A DNA stretch of 34,512 nt from Methylococcaceae bacterium (GTDB lineage Bacteria; Pseudomonadota; Gammaproteobacteria; Methylococcales; Methylomonadaceae): contig JAKIUK010000045.1 in NCBI GenBank assembly GCA_021647585.1, positions 1-34,512 on the forward strand, read 5' to 3'. The translations under genes and the position numbers were made by a program. This document shows positions 17,111-24,805 of the stretch, piece after piece. The notes beneath the pieces were generated by a model that was given only the letters and a program-made list of their open reading frames with translations, had not been told where the DNA came from and did not search any database. Each line of letters begins with the position of its first letter. Position 1 is the first letter of the stretch.

Positions 17111-17728
17111 ATGCATATCGACAGCGAAAAAACTAAACATAGATACGACCGTCTTGCACCCTATTTTGACGTTCTGGAAGGTTTTTTAGAAGGCTTGTTT
17201 TTTAAACAATGGCGAAAAACTTTATGGGATAAGGTTATGGGTGACCATGTTCTTGAGGTAGGTGTTGGTACAGGAAAAAATTTTCCATACTACCCTGACA
17301 ATACTCAGGTAACAGCGCTGGATTTTAGTGAGAAAATGTTGGAGCAGGCGAAAAAAAAACAGGAAGGTAAAAATATTTCCGTTAACCTGGAACTTATGGA
17401 TGTACAGTCTCTATACTATGCTGATAATAGCTTTGACACAGTGATCGCGACATTCGTTTTTTGTTCTGTACCGCAGCCTATTAAAGGGCTACAAGAATTG
17501 TATAGAGTTTGCAAGCCGGGTGGGCAAGTTTTGTTGCTGGAGCATGTATTAAGTTCTAAACCACTAATGGCCAAAATGATGCGGCTAATGAATCCACTGA
17601 TAGCATCTGTTTTTGGTGCTAATATTAATCGGCAAACGGTTAAAAATGTACAGGCTTGTGGTTTTAAAAAAGTGCTTTTAGACCCGGTCAGTAGTGATAT
17701 GGTAAAGTTGATTCAGGCTATAAAGTAG
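17111..17728 (+). CDS. Class I SAM-dependent methyltransferase
   Basis: The 205-residue methyltransferase has motif I VLEVGVGTG (47-55), the acidic post-I residue in VTALDFSEKML, and motif IV/post-IV FDTVIATFVFCSVPQPIKGL. The strand LYRVCKPGGQVLLLEHV is typical of UbiE/PmtA-like enzymes. Phospholipid or quinone methylation is possible but not proven. The frame is open further upstream into the Tim44-like gene. The ATG at 17111, 5 bp after that stop codon, gives the usual N-terminus (HRYDRLAPYFD). The two genes are probably co-transcribed. Confidence 0.82.
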   Translation: MHIDSEKTKHRYDRLAPYFDVLEGFLEGLFFKQWRKTLWDKVMGDHVLEVGVGTGKNFPYYPDNTQVTALDFSEKMLEQAKKKQEGKNISVNLELMDVQSLYYADNSFDTVIATFVFCSVPQPIKGLQELYRVCKPGGQVLLLEHVLSSKPLMAKMMRLMNPLIASVFGANINRQTVKNVQACGFKKVLLDPVSSDMVKLIQAIK

Positions 17729-17741
17729 AGATGTTCTTAAA

Positions 17742-17981
17742 CCTAGAAAAATCAGTTGATCGCTGAAATTTTACAAAAGCTATTGAATGTAGTGGATAGT
17801 CAAGTTTAATATGAGTCACCTCTTTGCTGGGGGTTAACCGCTCCATAGTTTTGTGAAAAATCTGGACAAAAAATCCTGCAGAATCACTCTTGATAAGGAC
17901 TATGGCCATTATCTGCGAGAGATTATTTGCCTTTTTTGCCCAGATTTCCCACAAATTCCATGTCCAACTGATTTTTCTAGG
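17742..17981 (+). mobile_element. 240-bp element with MITE ends and a different interior, flanked by TTAAA
   Basis: The element begins CCTAGAAAAATCAGTTG and ends CCAACTGATTTTTCTAGG, the same inverted repeats as the 163-bp family. It is flanked on both sides by TTAAA (17737-17741 and 17982-17986), a clean 5-bp target duplication. Its interior is not the palindromic MITE core. A short open frame on the minus strand reads through it but matches no protein I recognise. It is probably a non-autonomous derivative of the same transposon. It fills the space between the convergent methyltransferase and hspQ genes. Confidence 0.8.
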
Positions 17982-17995
17982 TTAAACCAAAGAGA

Positions 17996-18307
17996 CTAAT
18001 TTTTTATTATTTTAGAGGCATATACGTTATTGGCAGTTTTAGTAAAATAATCATTAATTAATGGGTTGTTGATCGCTAGCAGTGATTCTGATAAATTCAG
18101 ATTTTGCTCTGCTACATAGGTCTGGTGACTCGCATTATCGACTAATATCCTATACCAGGGTTGTTGCTTGGAAGGTCGGCTATGAGCTACATTATTGTAC
18201 CAGTCATCAGTACCTGAGAACTGGAAGTCAACATCAAAGATAATACCTCTGTAATTAAACAGCTTGTGTTGAATGATTTGACCGATAAAAAAATGGGTTG
18301 TTTGCAT
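17996..18307 (-). CDS. hspQ: Heat shock protein HspQ
   Basis: The 103-residue product matches HspQ/YccV (105 residues in E. coli), a hemimethylated-DNA-binding-like fold. HspQ acts as a specificity factor for Lon and helps degrade mutant DnaA. Family landmarks are FFIGQIIQHKLFNYRGIIFDVD, PWYRILVD and HQTYVAEQNL. The ATG at 18307 gives the family-typical length and N-terminus. The frame extends 12 codons to a TTG at 18343, and neither site has a good Shine-Dalgarno, so the start is uncertain. Confidence 0.85.
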   Translation of the reverse strand: MQTTHFFIGQIIQHKLFNYRGIIFDVDFQFSGTDDWYNNVAHSRPSKQQPWYRILVDNASHQTYVAEQNLNLSESLLAINNPLINDYFTKTANNVYASKIIKN

Positions 18308-18429
18308 ACCTTTTTGGTATATCTCTTTAATGATGGTATTCAATAACTATAGTTGGTTATTGGCAAAATTCTATCAGTCAATTGTAAATTTGGCGCATCT
18401 TCTGCTTATAAATAGTAAAATAGAAACAA

Positions 18430-19068
18430 TTGAAAAATCTAGTTACTCATGTGAAACCACAATTAAAAAATTTAGTTCAGACTCGTATACCGACAGTTCA
18501 CGGTGAATTTGTCTTACATTATTACAGTAATAACCTTGATAACAAAGAACACATTGCTTTTGTAAAAGGTGATGTTGTCAACAAGCAGAGTATCCCGGTA
18601 CGTATTCACTCTGAATGTTTTACCGGTGATGTTTTAGGTTCTCGTCGTTGTGATTGTGGCGAACAGCTAGACATGGCATTGCAATTAATAGATAAGGCAG
18701 GATGTGGAATCTTGATTTATTTACGCCAGGAGGGGAGAGGAATCGGGTTGTTAAAAAAACTGCAAGCCTATAACCTTCAAGATGACGGGTTGGACACTGT
18801 AGATGCTAACATTCATTTAGGACATTTAGCAGATGAACGAGAGTATGATCTGGCAGCACTGATGCTGGAAGATTTAAAAGTTAAATCCATCGCTTTAATC
18901 ACCAATAACCCGAATAAAATAGAAGAACTGGGTAAATTAGGTGTGCAGGTTGACAGGCGCATTGCGATAGAAACCAGCGTGCATGGTGATAATCAAGAGT
19001 ATTTAAAGACCAAAGTTGAAAAAATGAGTCATATGATGTCTATGCCGGACAGTAAATCGAAACTTTAA
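18430..19068 (+). CDS. ribA: GTP cyclohydrolase II
   Basis: RibA catalyses the first step of riboflavin synthesis from GTP, releasing formate and pyrophosphate. Zinc ligands are C63, C74 and C76 in ECFTGDVLGSRRCDCG. The GTP-binding and catalytic segment LRQEGRGIGLLKKLQAYNLQD follows (about 98-118). Near the end are LITNNPNKIEEL and the basic VDRRIAIE. The open frame starts at TTG (212 residues). An in-frame GTG at 18451 would give an N-terminus closer to E. coli RibA (196 residues), so that start is at least as likely. No FMN riboswitch fits in the 86-bp upstream spacer (from the alternative hspQ start at 18343). A large palindromic repeat begins 1 bp after the stop codon. Confidence 0.92.
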   Translation: MKNLVTHVKPQLKNLVQTRIPTVHGEFVLHYYSNNLDNKEHIAFVKGDVVNKQSIPVRIHSECFTGDVLGSRRCDCGEQLDMALQLIDKAGCGILIYLRQEGRGIGLLKKLQAYNLQDDGLDTVDANIHLGHLADEREYDLAALMLEDLKVKSIALITNNPNKIEELGKLGVQVDRRIAIETSVHGDNQEYLKTKVEKMSHMMSMPDSKSKL

Positions 19069-19069
19069 G

Positions 19070-19224
19070 GAGCGAGGATTCAATAATATGCGAAAGTTTG
19101 ACGCAGGATTTTGGTCGTCTTCAAGACGTAGCAACAGGCGCATAGCAAGCTACGAAACTGTTGCTACAACGTAGAAGACGGCCAAAAAGACAAGTCAAAT
19201 TCGTATATTATTGAATCCTCGCTC
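19070..19224. repeat. 155-bp palindromic element, GAGCGAGGATT family
   Basis: The termini GAGCGAGGATTCAATAATAT and ATATTATTGAATCCTCGCTC are perfect inverted repeats. The arms continue with mismatches (TTTTGGTCGTCTTC opposite GAAGACGGCCAAAAAG, then GTAGCAACAG opposite CTGTTGCTAC). Flanking pentamers TTAAG and ATAAG agree at four of five positions. The element starts 1 bp after the ribA stop and could act as its transcript end. Its centre shares AACAGGCGC and ATAGCxAGCTACGxAACTG with the hairpin array at 27.4 kb. The rest of the gene-free stretch up to 19429 shows nothing recognisable. Confidence 0.75.
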
Positions 19225-19429
19225 ATAAGTAGAGTTTTCTTGTGCTTCATTCTCTTGCTATAGATATTTGGAACTCCTCTGTTTATAGGCTATATTTTAA
19301 AGATAAATTTTGTACCCCGGCCCTATAAAAGAAATACTTTTCTTAATTCAGCGGATATTGAGCCTGCAAATTAGTACGTGTCCCTGTTATTCCCCATAGA
19401 CCCAACAAATCATTTCATTTAGTTCTCCT

Positions 19430-21817
19430 ATGACTGAACACTTAAAAGTACCAGTAGCTTCGTTAACATTAAATATTGAGACAGATAGTTTTGTTATTCC
19501 TGAAATATCCAAGCAATGCGATACAATTTTAGGGCAGTCTCGTGCTCAATCGGCTCTCGAATTTGGTGTGGCGATGAAAAACCCTGGCTACAATATCTTT
19601 GTGATGGGCGCTCCTGGGACAGGGCGTTTATCAATGATTACAAACTATTTGGCTCATGCGGCTGAAAAGCAAGATGCCCCTCCTTCATATGCTTATGTTG
19701 ATAATTTTGAAAACTCCAGAGAACCTATTTCTATTCAACTTCATGCTGGGCAAGGGCAGAAATTTACTAAAGATATAGAGCAACTAATAGATAACTTATT
19801 AGCCACCTTTCCAGCCGTTTTTGAAAGCCCTGCTTATCAACAGAAAAAGTCAGCAATAGAACGGCGCTTTAATCAACAATATAACGCAGCCATTGATTTG
19901 GTAGATAAGAAAGCCGAAGCAATGAGTGTTGCTCTTTACAGAGAAAGCGATACCATTACTTTTTTGCCTATCAGAGATAATAAAGCACTGGATGAAGATC
20001 AATTTACCATGCTGTCACAGCCCGACAGAGAAGCTTTTCATAAGCATACGGAAGAGCTGGAAGTTTATTTGGGAAATGTATTGCTAGAGTTGCCTCAATG
20101 GCGCAGAACCATGGTTGATAAAACCAGGCAGCTGGATATTGAGACTATAGGAAATGCTATTGATCCGTTGTTTGATGAATTGAATCACAGCTATCAAAAT
20201 ACCGATGATGTTATTACTTATCTGGCAGAATTTAAAAAAGATGTAGAAAACACCATTACCGATTTTTTAATGCCGTCACGTGTTCAGGAGATCAAAGATA
20301 ACACGACCAAACGGTTAATAATGACAGAGCAATATATGCCCAATATTCTGGTTGATTATAAACAGGATCAGGGTGCACCTATTATTTATGAGTCACACCC
20401 CACCTATCAGAATTTATTCGGACGTATTGAATATATGAGTGATCAAGGCGCTTTGATTACGACTTATCGCAGGATTTGTTCAGGATCTTTGCATAAAGCC
20501 AATGGTGGTTATTTGATTCTGGATGCAGAAAAAATACTGACGTATCCTTTTGTCTGGGAAGGATTAAAGCGGGCATTGAAAGCAGGCAAGATAGAGATTG
20601 AGTCACCTTATTCAGAATTTGGTGTAAACACGATCACCTTGAAACCTGAAGTAATACCACTAAACGTTAAAGTGATACTTGTCGGTTCTCGGGATATTTA
20701 TTATCTATTGGAAGCTATGGATAGTGAATTTAATGAAATGTTCCGTGTTCTGGCAGACTTTGATAGTCATATCAGGTTGACTGAAAATTCCATCGAACAG
20801 TTTGTTAATTTAATGGTTAAACAAGCTTCAGATTCTGGCGCTTTGCCTTTAACGAAAGCCGCTATTGCTCGTTTAATTGAGCATAGTTGCAGGCTTTCCG
20901 AGAACCAATTTCGTTTATCAGCACGTATAAATGATTCTTTGGAAATCATTGGTGAAGCTAATTTACTATGTACAGGTGTAGGTATAACTGAAATTGATAA
21001 AGCTCAAATCGAATTGGCTTTATCTGCCAAGGAAGCGCGTAGTGGCCGAATTGCTGAAGAAATTCTTGAAGAAATGATCGATGGTACTATTTTGATTGAT
21101 ACTGAAGGAGAAGCTATAGGAAAGGTAAATGGGTTAACTGTTATGGAAGTGGGGGGTAGTAGTTTTGGTGCGCCTGCACGTATAACTACTACGGTTTATC
21201 CAGGCTCACGAGGCATCGTGGATATTGAAAGAGAAGCGGAACTTGGGCAGGCAATACACTCTAAGGGCGTGATGATATTGACCGGGTATTTAGGAAATAG
21301 TTATGCACAGGAGTTTCCTTTAGCGATATCAGCCAGTATTGCTCTGGAACAGTCCTATGGTTATGTCGATGGAGATAGTGCATCACTGGCTGAATTGTGT
21401 TGTTTGATTTCCGCTTTGACCTGTACACCTATTAGACAAGGTTTTGCTATAACCGGCTCAATTAATCAATATGGTGAAGTACAAGCTATAGGTGGAGTCA
21501 ATGAAAAGATAGAAGGTTTTTTTAAGCTGTGTCAAGCCAGGGGGTTGAATGGCCAACATGGGGCCATTATTCCAGTTTCAAATAAGCGTAACTTGATGCT
21601 TAAACAAGAAGTGATTAATGCAGTTGAGCAGGGCTTGTTTAGTATATATACCGTATCTAATGTGAATGAAACTATAGAATTATTGATGGGTAAAACAGCA
21701 GGCTGTTTAGATAAAGAGGGCCATTATCCTGAGGGAACTATTAACTTTAAAGTGGTTTCTCGATTAAAAGAAATTTCGGACATGGCGTCAGACAGTGAGG
21801 ACGGTGATGATGAATAG
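19430..21817 (+). CDS. LonB/YcbZ-like AAA ATPase and S16 protease
   Basis: The 795-residue protein is a Lon-related ATP-dependent protease of the YcbZ/LonB type. Its N-terminal AAA part carries Walker A GAPGTGR (60-66), with a long alpha-helical insertion (about 120-310) before the rest of the AAA core (GGYLILDAEKIL, Walker B-like). The C-terminal S16 protease domain has catalytic S650 in DGDSAS and K693 in GGVNEK. A short acidic tail (SDSEDGDDE) ends the protein. E. coli YcbZ lacks a clear substrate assignment and no partner is encoded here. Both catalytic residues are present. Confidence 0.88.
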   Translation: MTEHLKVPVASLTLNIETDSFVIPEISKQCDTILGQSRAQSALEFGVAMKNPGYNIFVMGAPGTGRLSMITNYLAHAAEKQDAPPSYAYVDNFENSREPISIQLHAGQGQKFTKDIEQLIDNLLATFPAVFESPAYQQKKSAIERRFNQQYNAAIDLVDKKAEAMSVALYRESDTITFLPIRDNKALDEDQFTMLSQPDREAFHKHTEELEVYLGNVLLELPQWRRTMVDKTRQLDIETIGNAIDPLFDELNHSYQNTDDVITYLAEFKKDVENTITDFLMPSRVQEIKDNTTKRLIMTEQYMPNILVDYKQDQGAPIIYESHPTYQNLFGRIEYMSDQGALITTYRRICSGSLHKANGGYLILDAEKILTYPFVWEGLKRALKAGKIEIESPYSEFGVNTITLKPEVIPLNVKVILVGSRDIYYLLEAMDSEFNEMFRVLADFDSHIRLTENSIEQFVNLMVKQASDSGALPLTKAAIARLIEHSCRLSENQFRLSARINDSLEIIGEANLLCTGVGITEIDKAQIELALSAKEARSGRIAEEILEEMIDGTILIDTEGEAIGKVNGLTVMEVGGSSFGAPARITTTVYPGSRGIVDIEREAELGQAIHSKGVMILTGYLGNSYAQEFPLAISASIALEQSYGYVDGDSASLAELCCLISALTCTPIRQGFAITGSINQYGEVQAIGGVNEKIEGFFKLCQARGLNGQHGAIIPVSNKRNLMLKQEVINAVEQGLFSIYTVSNVNETIELLMGKTAGCLDKEGHYPEGTINFKVVSRLKEISDMASDSEDGDDE

Positions 21818-21823
21818 TTGTAG

Positions 21824-22438
21824 CTATGAGTCATGAATTTTTTTCTTGTGGGCCAAAACACAGAGAATGATTAGCGCTGTACCCAAAAGATAGACTGTGG
21901 CAGGAAAGGGTACTGGCGTCGTGTTTTGGGGATTATTCATAAATCTTTGATCATCCTTGGTGCATACTCCAAAGTCACTTAATCCTTGGGAATACGGTGG
22001 ATTTATGTACAAAGTACTTTTGTGCTTATTGGCAGGCACAGAAAACTTAATATGCGCATCAATTAAGATAGTATCCTGGCTTGAATTGTGCGCATAATTT
22101 CCTTCGATTATCATTGGAGTAGTGGAGATCGAAGGGTTGCTGAAAAAACCATTGAATTGATACGTCTCCAGTGTAAGGTTATTAGATAGGTTAATAACAT
22201 CCAAAAGTGCGAGAGATATACTTTCAGTTACATCCTCAAAATTTTCTGATACCTTTTCATCCGCATTATATGGAATATTAAGACTCTTTGAATGTGAGAA
22301 TTGTTTTGTATTGTTACTATTAACGAGTCCAAAGTCTTGAATGGAAGGTTTCACTATATGATTTACGTTAACAGTCGCTGCTGTACAGATTACTCCCGCT
22401 AACAGTAATAAAATTAAAATGTATATTCTTAACATCAT
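21824..22438 (-). CDS. Exported protein with PEP-CTERM-like tail
   Basis: The 204-residue protein has a signal peptide (about 1-21, ending ICTAA). Its C-terminus has PVPFPATVYLLGTALIILCVL followed by AHKKKIHDS, again proline motif, hydrophobic helix and basic tail. The tail is weaker than classical PEP-CTERM signals (PVPFP instead of VPEP). The middle is Asn/Ser-rich and unrecognised. It is convergent with the protease gene (6 bp apart), has two adjacent ATG codons at the start, and lies 135 bp from a LexA-like box. Confidence 0.6.
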   Translation of the reverse strand: MMLRIYILILLLLAGVICTAATVNVNHIVKPSIQDFGLVNSNNTKQFSHSKSLNIPYNADEKVSENFEDVTESISLALLDVINLSNNLTLETYQFNGFFSNPSISTTPMIIEGNYAHNSSQDTILIDAHIKFSVPANKHKSTLYINPPYSQGLSDFGVCTKDDQRFMNNPQNTTPVPFPATVYLLGTALIILCVLAHKKKIHDS

Positions 22439-22573
22439 AAACCACGCCTAATTCGTCCAGCACAATGCCGTTGAATTCTTGCCCCTGTAGATTTATGAAT
22501 TTTGTTCTTCTATAAATTTTTTTGTTGAAACAAGACTTAAAGGTTACTTTAAATTATTTTTCAATAAAATCAT

Positions 22574-22591
22574 ACTGTACTGGAGTACAGT
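22574..22591. promoter_or_regulatory. LexA (SOS) box-like palindrome
   Basis: ACTGTACTGGAGTACAGT is a perfect 8+8 palindrome with a 2-base centre. It fits the gammaproteobacterial LexA pattern CTGT-N8-ACAG including the outer bases. A -10-like TAAAAT sits just upstream on the plus strand, placing the box where an SOS operator would block a rightward promoter. Candidate targets are the decayed GGDEF-EAL gene to the right or the PEP-CTERM-like gene to the left. The surrounding gap (22439-22732) shows no other gene. Confidence 0.5.
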
Positions 22592-22732
22592 TCTTTCGAT
22601 TTCTTTCATTTTTATTAATGACTAATAACCTATCGCAGGTTACTCTCAATTTTGACGTTTGTAGGTTAAAGTTTGACCTGTGATATGTTCATAGCCATGT
22701 TTTTTAAAGATGAAAAATATGGCCTTCTGATT

Positions 22733-24126
22733 ATGCGCAGTAAATATAGTAGAAAAATCCTGCTTTATTTTGTGAGGCAATTTGAGTATCTTCTGCAATA
22801 TAGTTTTTTCATAGAGCATAGACTATGATTATCTAATAACGTTAACTGGATGCTGTAATGAAATTGATCAGTCTATCTGTTGTAGTAAGCTCTCTTTCTG
22901 AGAAATAAAACACTGATTGCTAAAATATATCAATCTAGAGCGTTAATTGAGGAAAAAAATCAAAAACTTCTAGTAATGGCGCATTATGATATTTTAACTC
23001 AATTACCTAATCGAGCATTATTTGCTGATTTACTTAAAACTGCAATTGCAAAAGCTCAAAAGAGTGAGCAATGGCTGGTGCTTTTTTATAGATCTTGATC
23101 AATTCAAATCAGTAAATGATTCGTTTGGACATCAGGTAGGTGACTAGTTATTACAGAGTGTGGCAGATCGTTTGACCGGGATAGTTGGAGTAGAAGACAA
23201 CGTGGCTCGATTAGCTGAGGATGAATATACCGTTTTACTTGCTCCAGAATATACTCAGCAACAGGCGCTTGAGATTGCAACTCATGTTGCAAAAAAAATG
23301 CAGATCGTTCGATGTGCGATGTAAAACAAAAGGGGAAAATAATTTTCGATTTTTTTCTAAAGACCTAGAAAAATCAGTACAGCGTAGATTGTATCTGGAA
23401 ACAGAATTAAGGTATGCATTTAATCAAAATGAACTGGAGTTATACTATCAGCTTCAATGGGACTATTAAAATAGGTTCATTGTTTGGCTTAGAAGCTTTA
23501 GTGCGCTGGAAAACCACCCACAAAAAGGCATGATTTTTCCTGCTGAATTTAATGCTATTGCAGAAAACTGTGGATTAATCCATCAGTTAGATATGTGGGT
23601 GTTAGAAACGGCTTGTAAACATCTTAAGCAATGGGAATCAGATCGGGTTTCACCCAAACAAATAGCGGTTAATCTATCGGCTATACAATTTTTAGAGAAA
23701 AGTTTGGTAAGAGATATTGCAGGTACATTGGCGCATTACCAGGTTGATCCCAAAAAAATGGAGCTAGAGATTGTTGAATCAATATTGATGAAAAATGCAG
23801 AACATACCTTAATTACCTTGGATGTTCTCAAAAGTTTAGAGTTGCGTATTGCAGTGGATGATTTTGGTACAGGTTATCCTAGAAAAATCAGTTGGATCAC
23901 GGTTTCTAGCACAAACTATTGATTCCACAGCACTTCAAAAAAATGCCCACCTAACCAAACGGGTGAGGCTAAGATTTTTTCAAAGCACTGTGAAACCAAT
24001 AGCTTGCACTATAAATCCGTGCCCAACTGATTATTCTAGGGTTATACTTCTACGGCATATTTAAGCAAATTCCCTATTGATACCCTCAAAATAGATCGGT
24101 GTTTTGTTAATAGTCATTTAAATTAA
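22733..24126 (+). pseudogene. Decayed GGDEF-EAL (cyclic-di-GMP) gene split by a MITE
   Basis: Pieces in shifting frames spell a membrane-linked diguanylate cyclase/phosphodiesterase. A possible start reads MRSKYSRKILLYF (22733). Next comes MAHYDILTQLPNRALFADLL, then a frameshift at the T-run 23082-23087, then IDLDQFKSVNDSFGHQVGD with a stop at 23145. The active-site motif is degenerate (AEDEY instead of GGDEF, near 23213). After about 23290 some 40-50 codons are missing. The EAL part is recognisable from RRLYLETELRYAF, with more frameshifts near 23463 and 23515, LEALVRW intact, and DDFGTGY. The MITE then interrupts it. Beyond the MITE the frame resumes TSTAYLSKFPIDTLKIDRCF and stops early, so the EAL domain also lacks its C-terminal third. 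It cannot make a full enzyme. Confidence 0.88.
23878..24040 (+). mobile_element. MITE-like palindromic element, copy 3, inside the EAL domain
   Basis: This 163-bp copy runs from CCTAGAAAAATCAGTTGG to CCAACTGATTATTCTAGG and is flanked by direct repeats GTTAT (23873-23877 and 24041-24045). Removing the element and one GTTAT joins GGT TAT to ACT TCT and restores the conserved EAL-domain reading DDFGTGYTSTAYLSKFPIDT. This demonstrates insertion by transposition and fixes the element ends and the 5-bp target duplication. Confidence 0.92.
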
Positions 24127-24226
24127 TTGAACGATAAGTTTGTGTATAGCTGCTTGAGTATGCGATTATTAGCCACTTGCCTGTTTGGGGTGGTGATGTT
24201 CGTTTCACTACTTTGTGAGCAACATA

Positions 24227-24805
24227 TTAGCTTTTAATCTCGGTCACTATCACGTCAATTCCACTTTTCCTTAATCTCTTTTTAATCGTGGAAACGCTGG
24301 ATGAACGTGTATAAGGACCCATTTTTACTCTGTTCCAAACTACATTTCCAACTTTTGCTTTTTCTACTCTGGATTCTATGCCCATTAATGCAAGGCGAGC
24401 TCTAAGCTTATCTGCTTCGGAAAAGTCTCTGAATGAGCCTGCTTGCATAATGTATTTACTGGCTTTGCGTTTCCCAAGCCGTTCTTCCCGACTACGCGTG
24501 TTAATTTCATAATCAGGAACTACAATTTCTGTTTCTGGCAGAATAGTATAAAAATCAAAGCGTGGTTCTACAGGTTTTTTATTTTGATGTTTAGGGGGCT
24601 TTGGTTTTTTAGTTTTTTTAGAAATTGACAGCGTTTTTGATTGTTGCTGAAGTTTTACTTCAGGCGTTGAATTCCGTAAAAAAACTAAAAAAACCACAAA
24701 CAAAGAAATCAATAAAATGATCAAGCCCCATTTCCACCAGGCAACTTTGGCTTGTTGCGGCTTTTTTCGATTTTGATTTGCTCTGTATTTATAATCTCTG
24801 GCCAT
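24227..24805 (-). CDS. SPOR-domain protein, FtsN-like
   Basis: The 192-residue bitopic protein has a basic cytoplasmic N-terminus, one TM helix (about 23-43), a Lys/Pro-rich periplasmic linker and a C-terminal SPOR domain. That domain (about 114-190) runs from YIMQAGSFRDFSEADKLRARL to VWNRVKMGPY. SPOR domains bind denuded septal peptidoglycan. Location directly after argS is typical of FtsN-like division proteins in gammaproteobacteria. It is somewhat shorter than E. coli FtsN (319). Its start overlaps the argS stop by 1 base (TAATG). Confidence 0.82.
   Translation of the reverse strand: MARDYKYRANQNRKKPQQAKVAWWKWGLIILLISLFVVFLVFLRNSTPEVKLQQQSKTLSISKKTKKPKPPKHQNKKPVEPRFDFYTILPETEIVVPDYEINTRSREERLGKRKASKYIMQAGSFRDFSEADKLRARLALMGIESRVEKAKVGNVVWNRVKMGPYTRSSSVSTIKKRLRKSGIDVIVTEIKS

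Noticed and set aside
17718..17954. 78-codon minus-strand open frame in the 240-bp element
   Set aside because: It runs through the mobile-element termini, resembles no protein I know and has no start signals.
23364..23378. A 15-base exact match to the MITE end (CCTAGAAAAATCAGT) within the EAL pseudogene upstream of the true insertion
   Set aside because: It encodes DLEKS in a segment that aligns naturally with GGDEF-EAL linkers (FFSKDLEKSVQRRL), with no opposite end nearby, so chance is the simpler reading.
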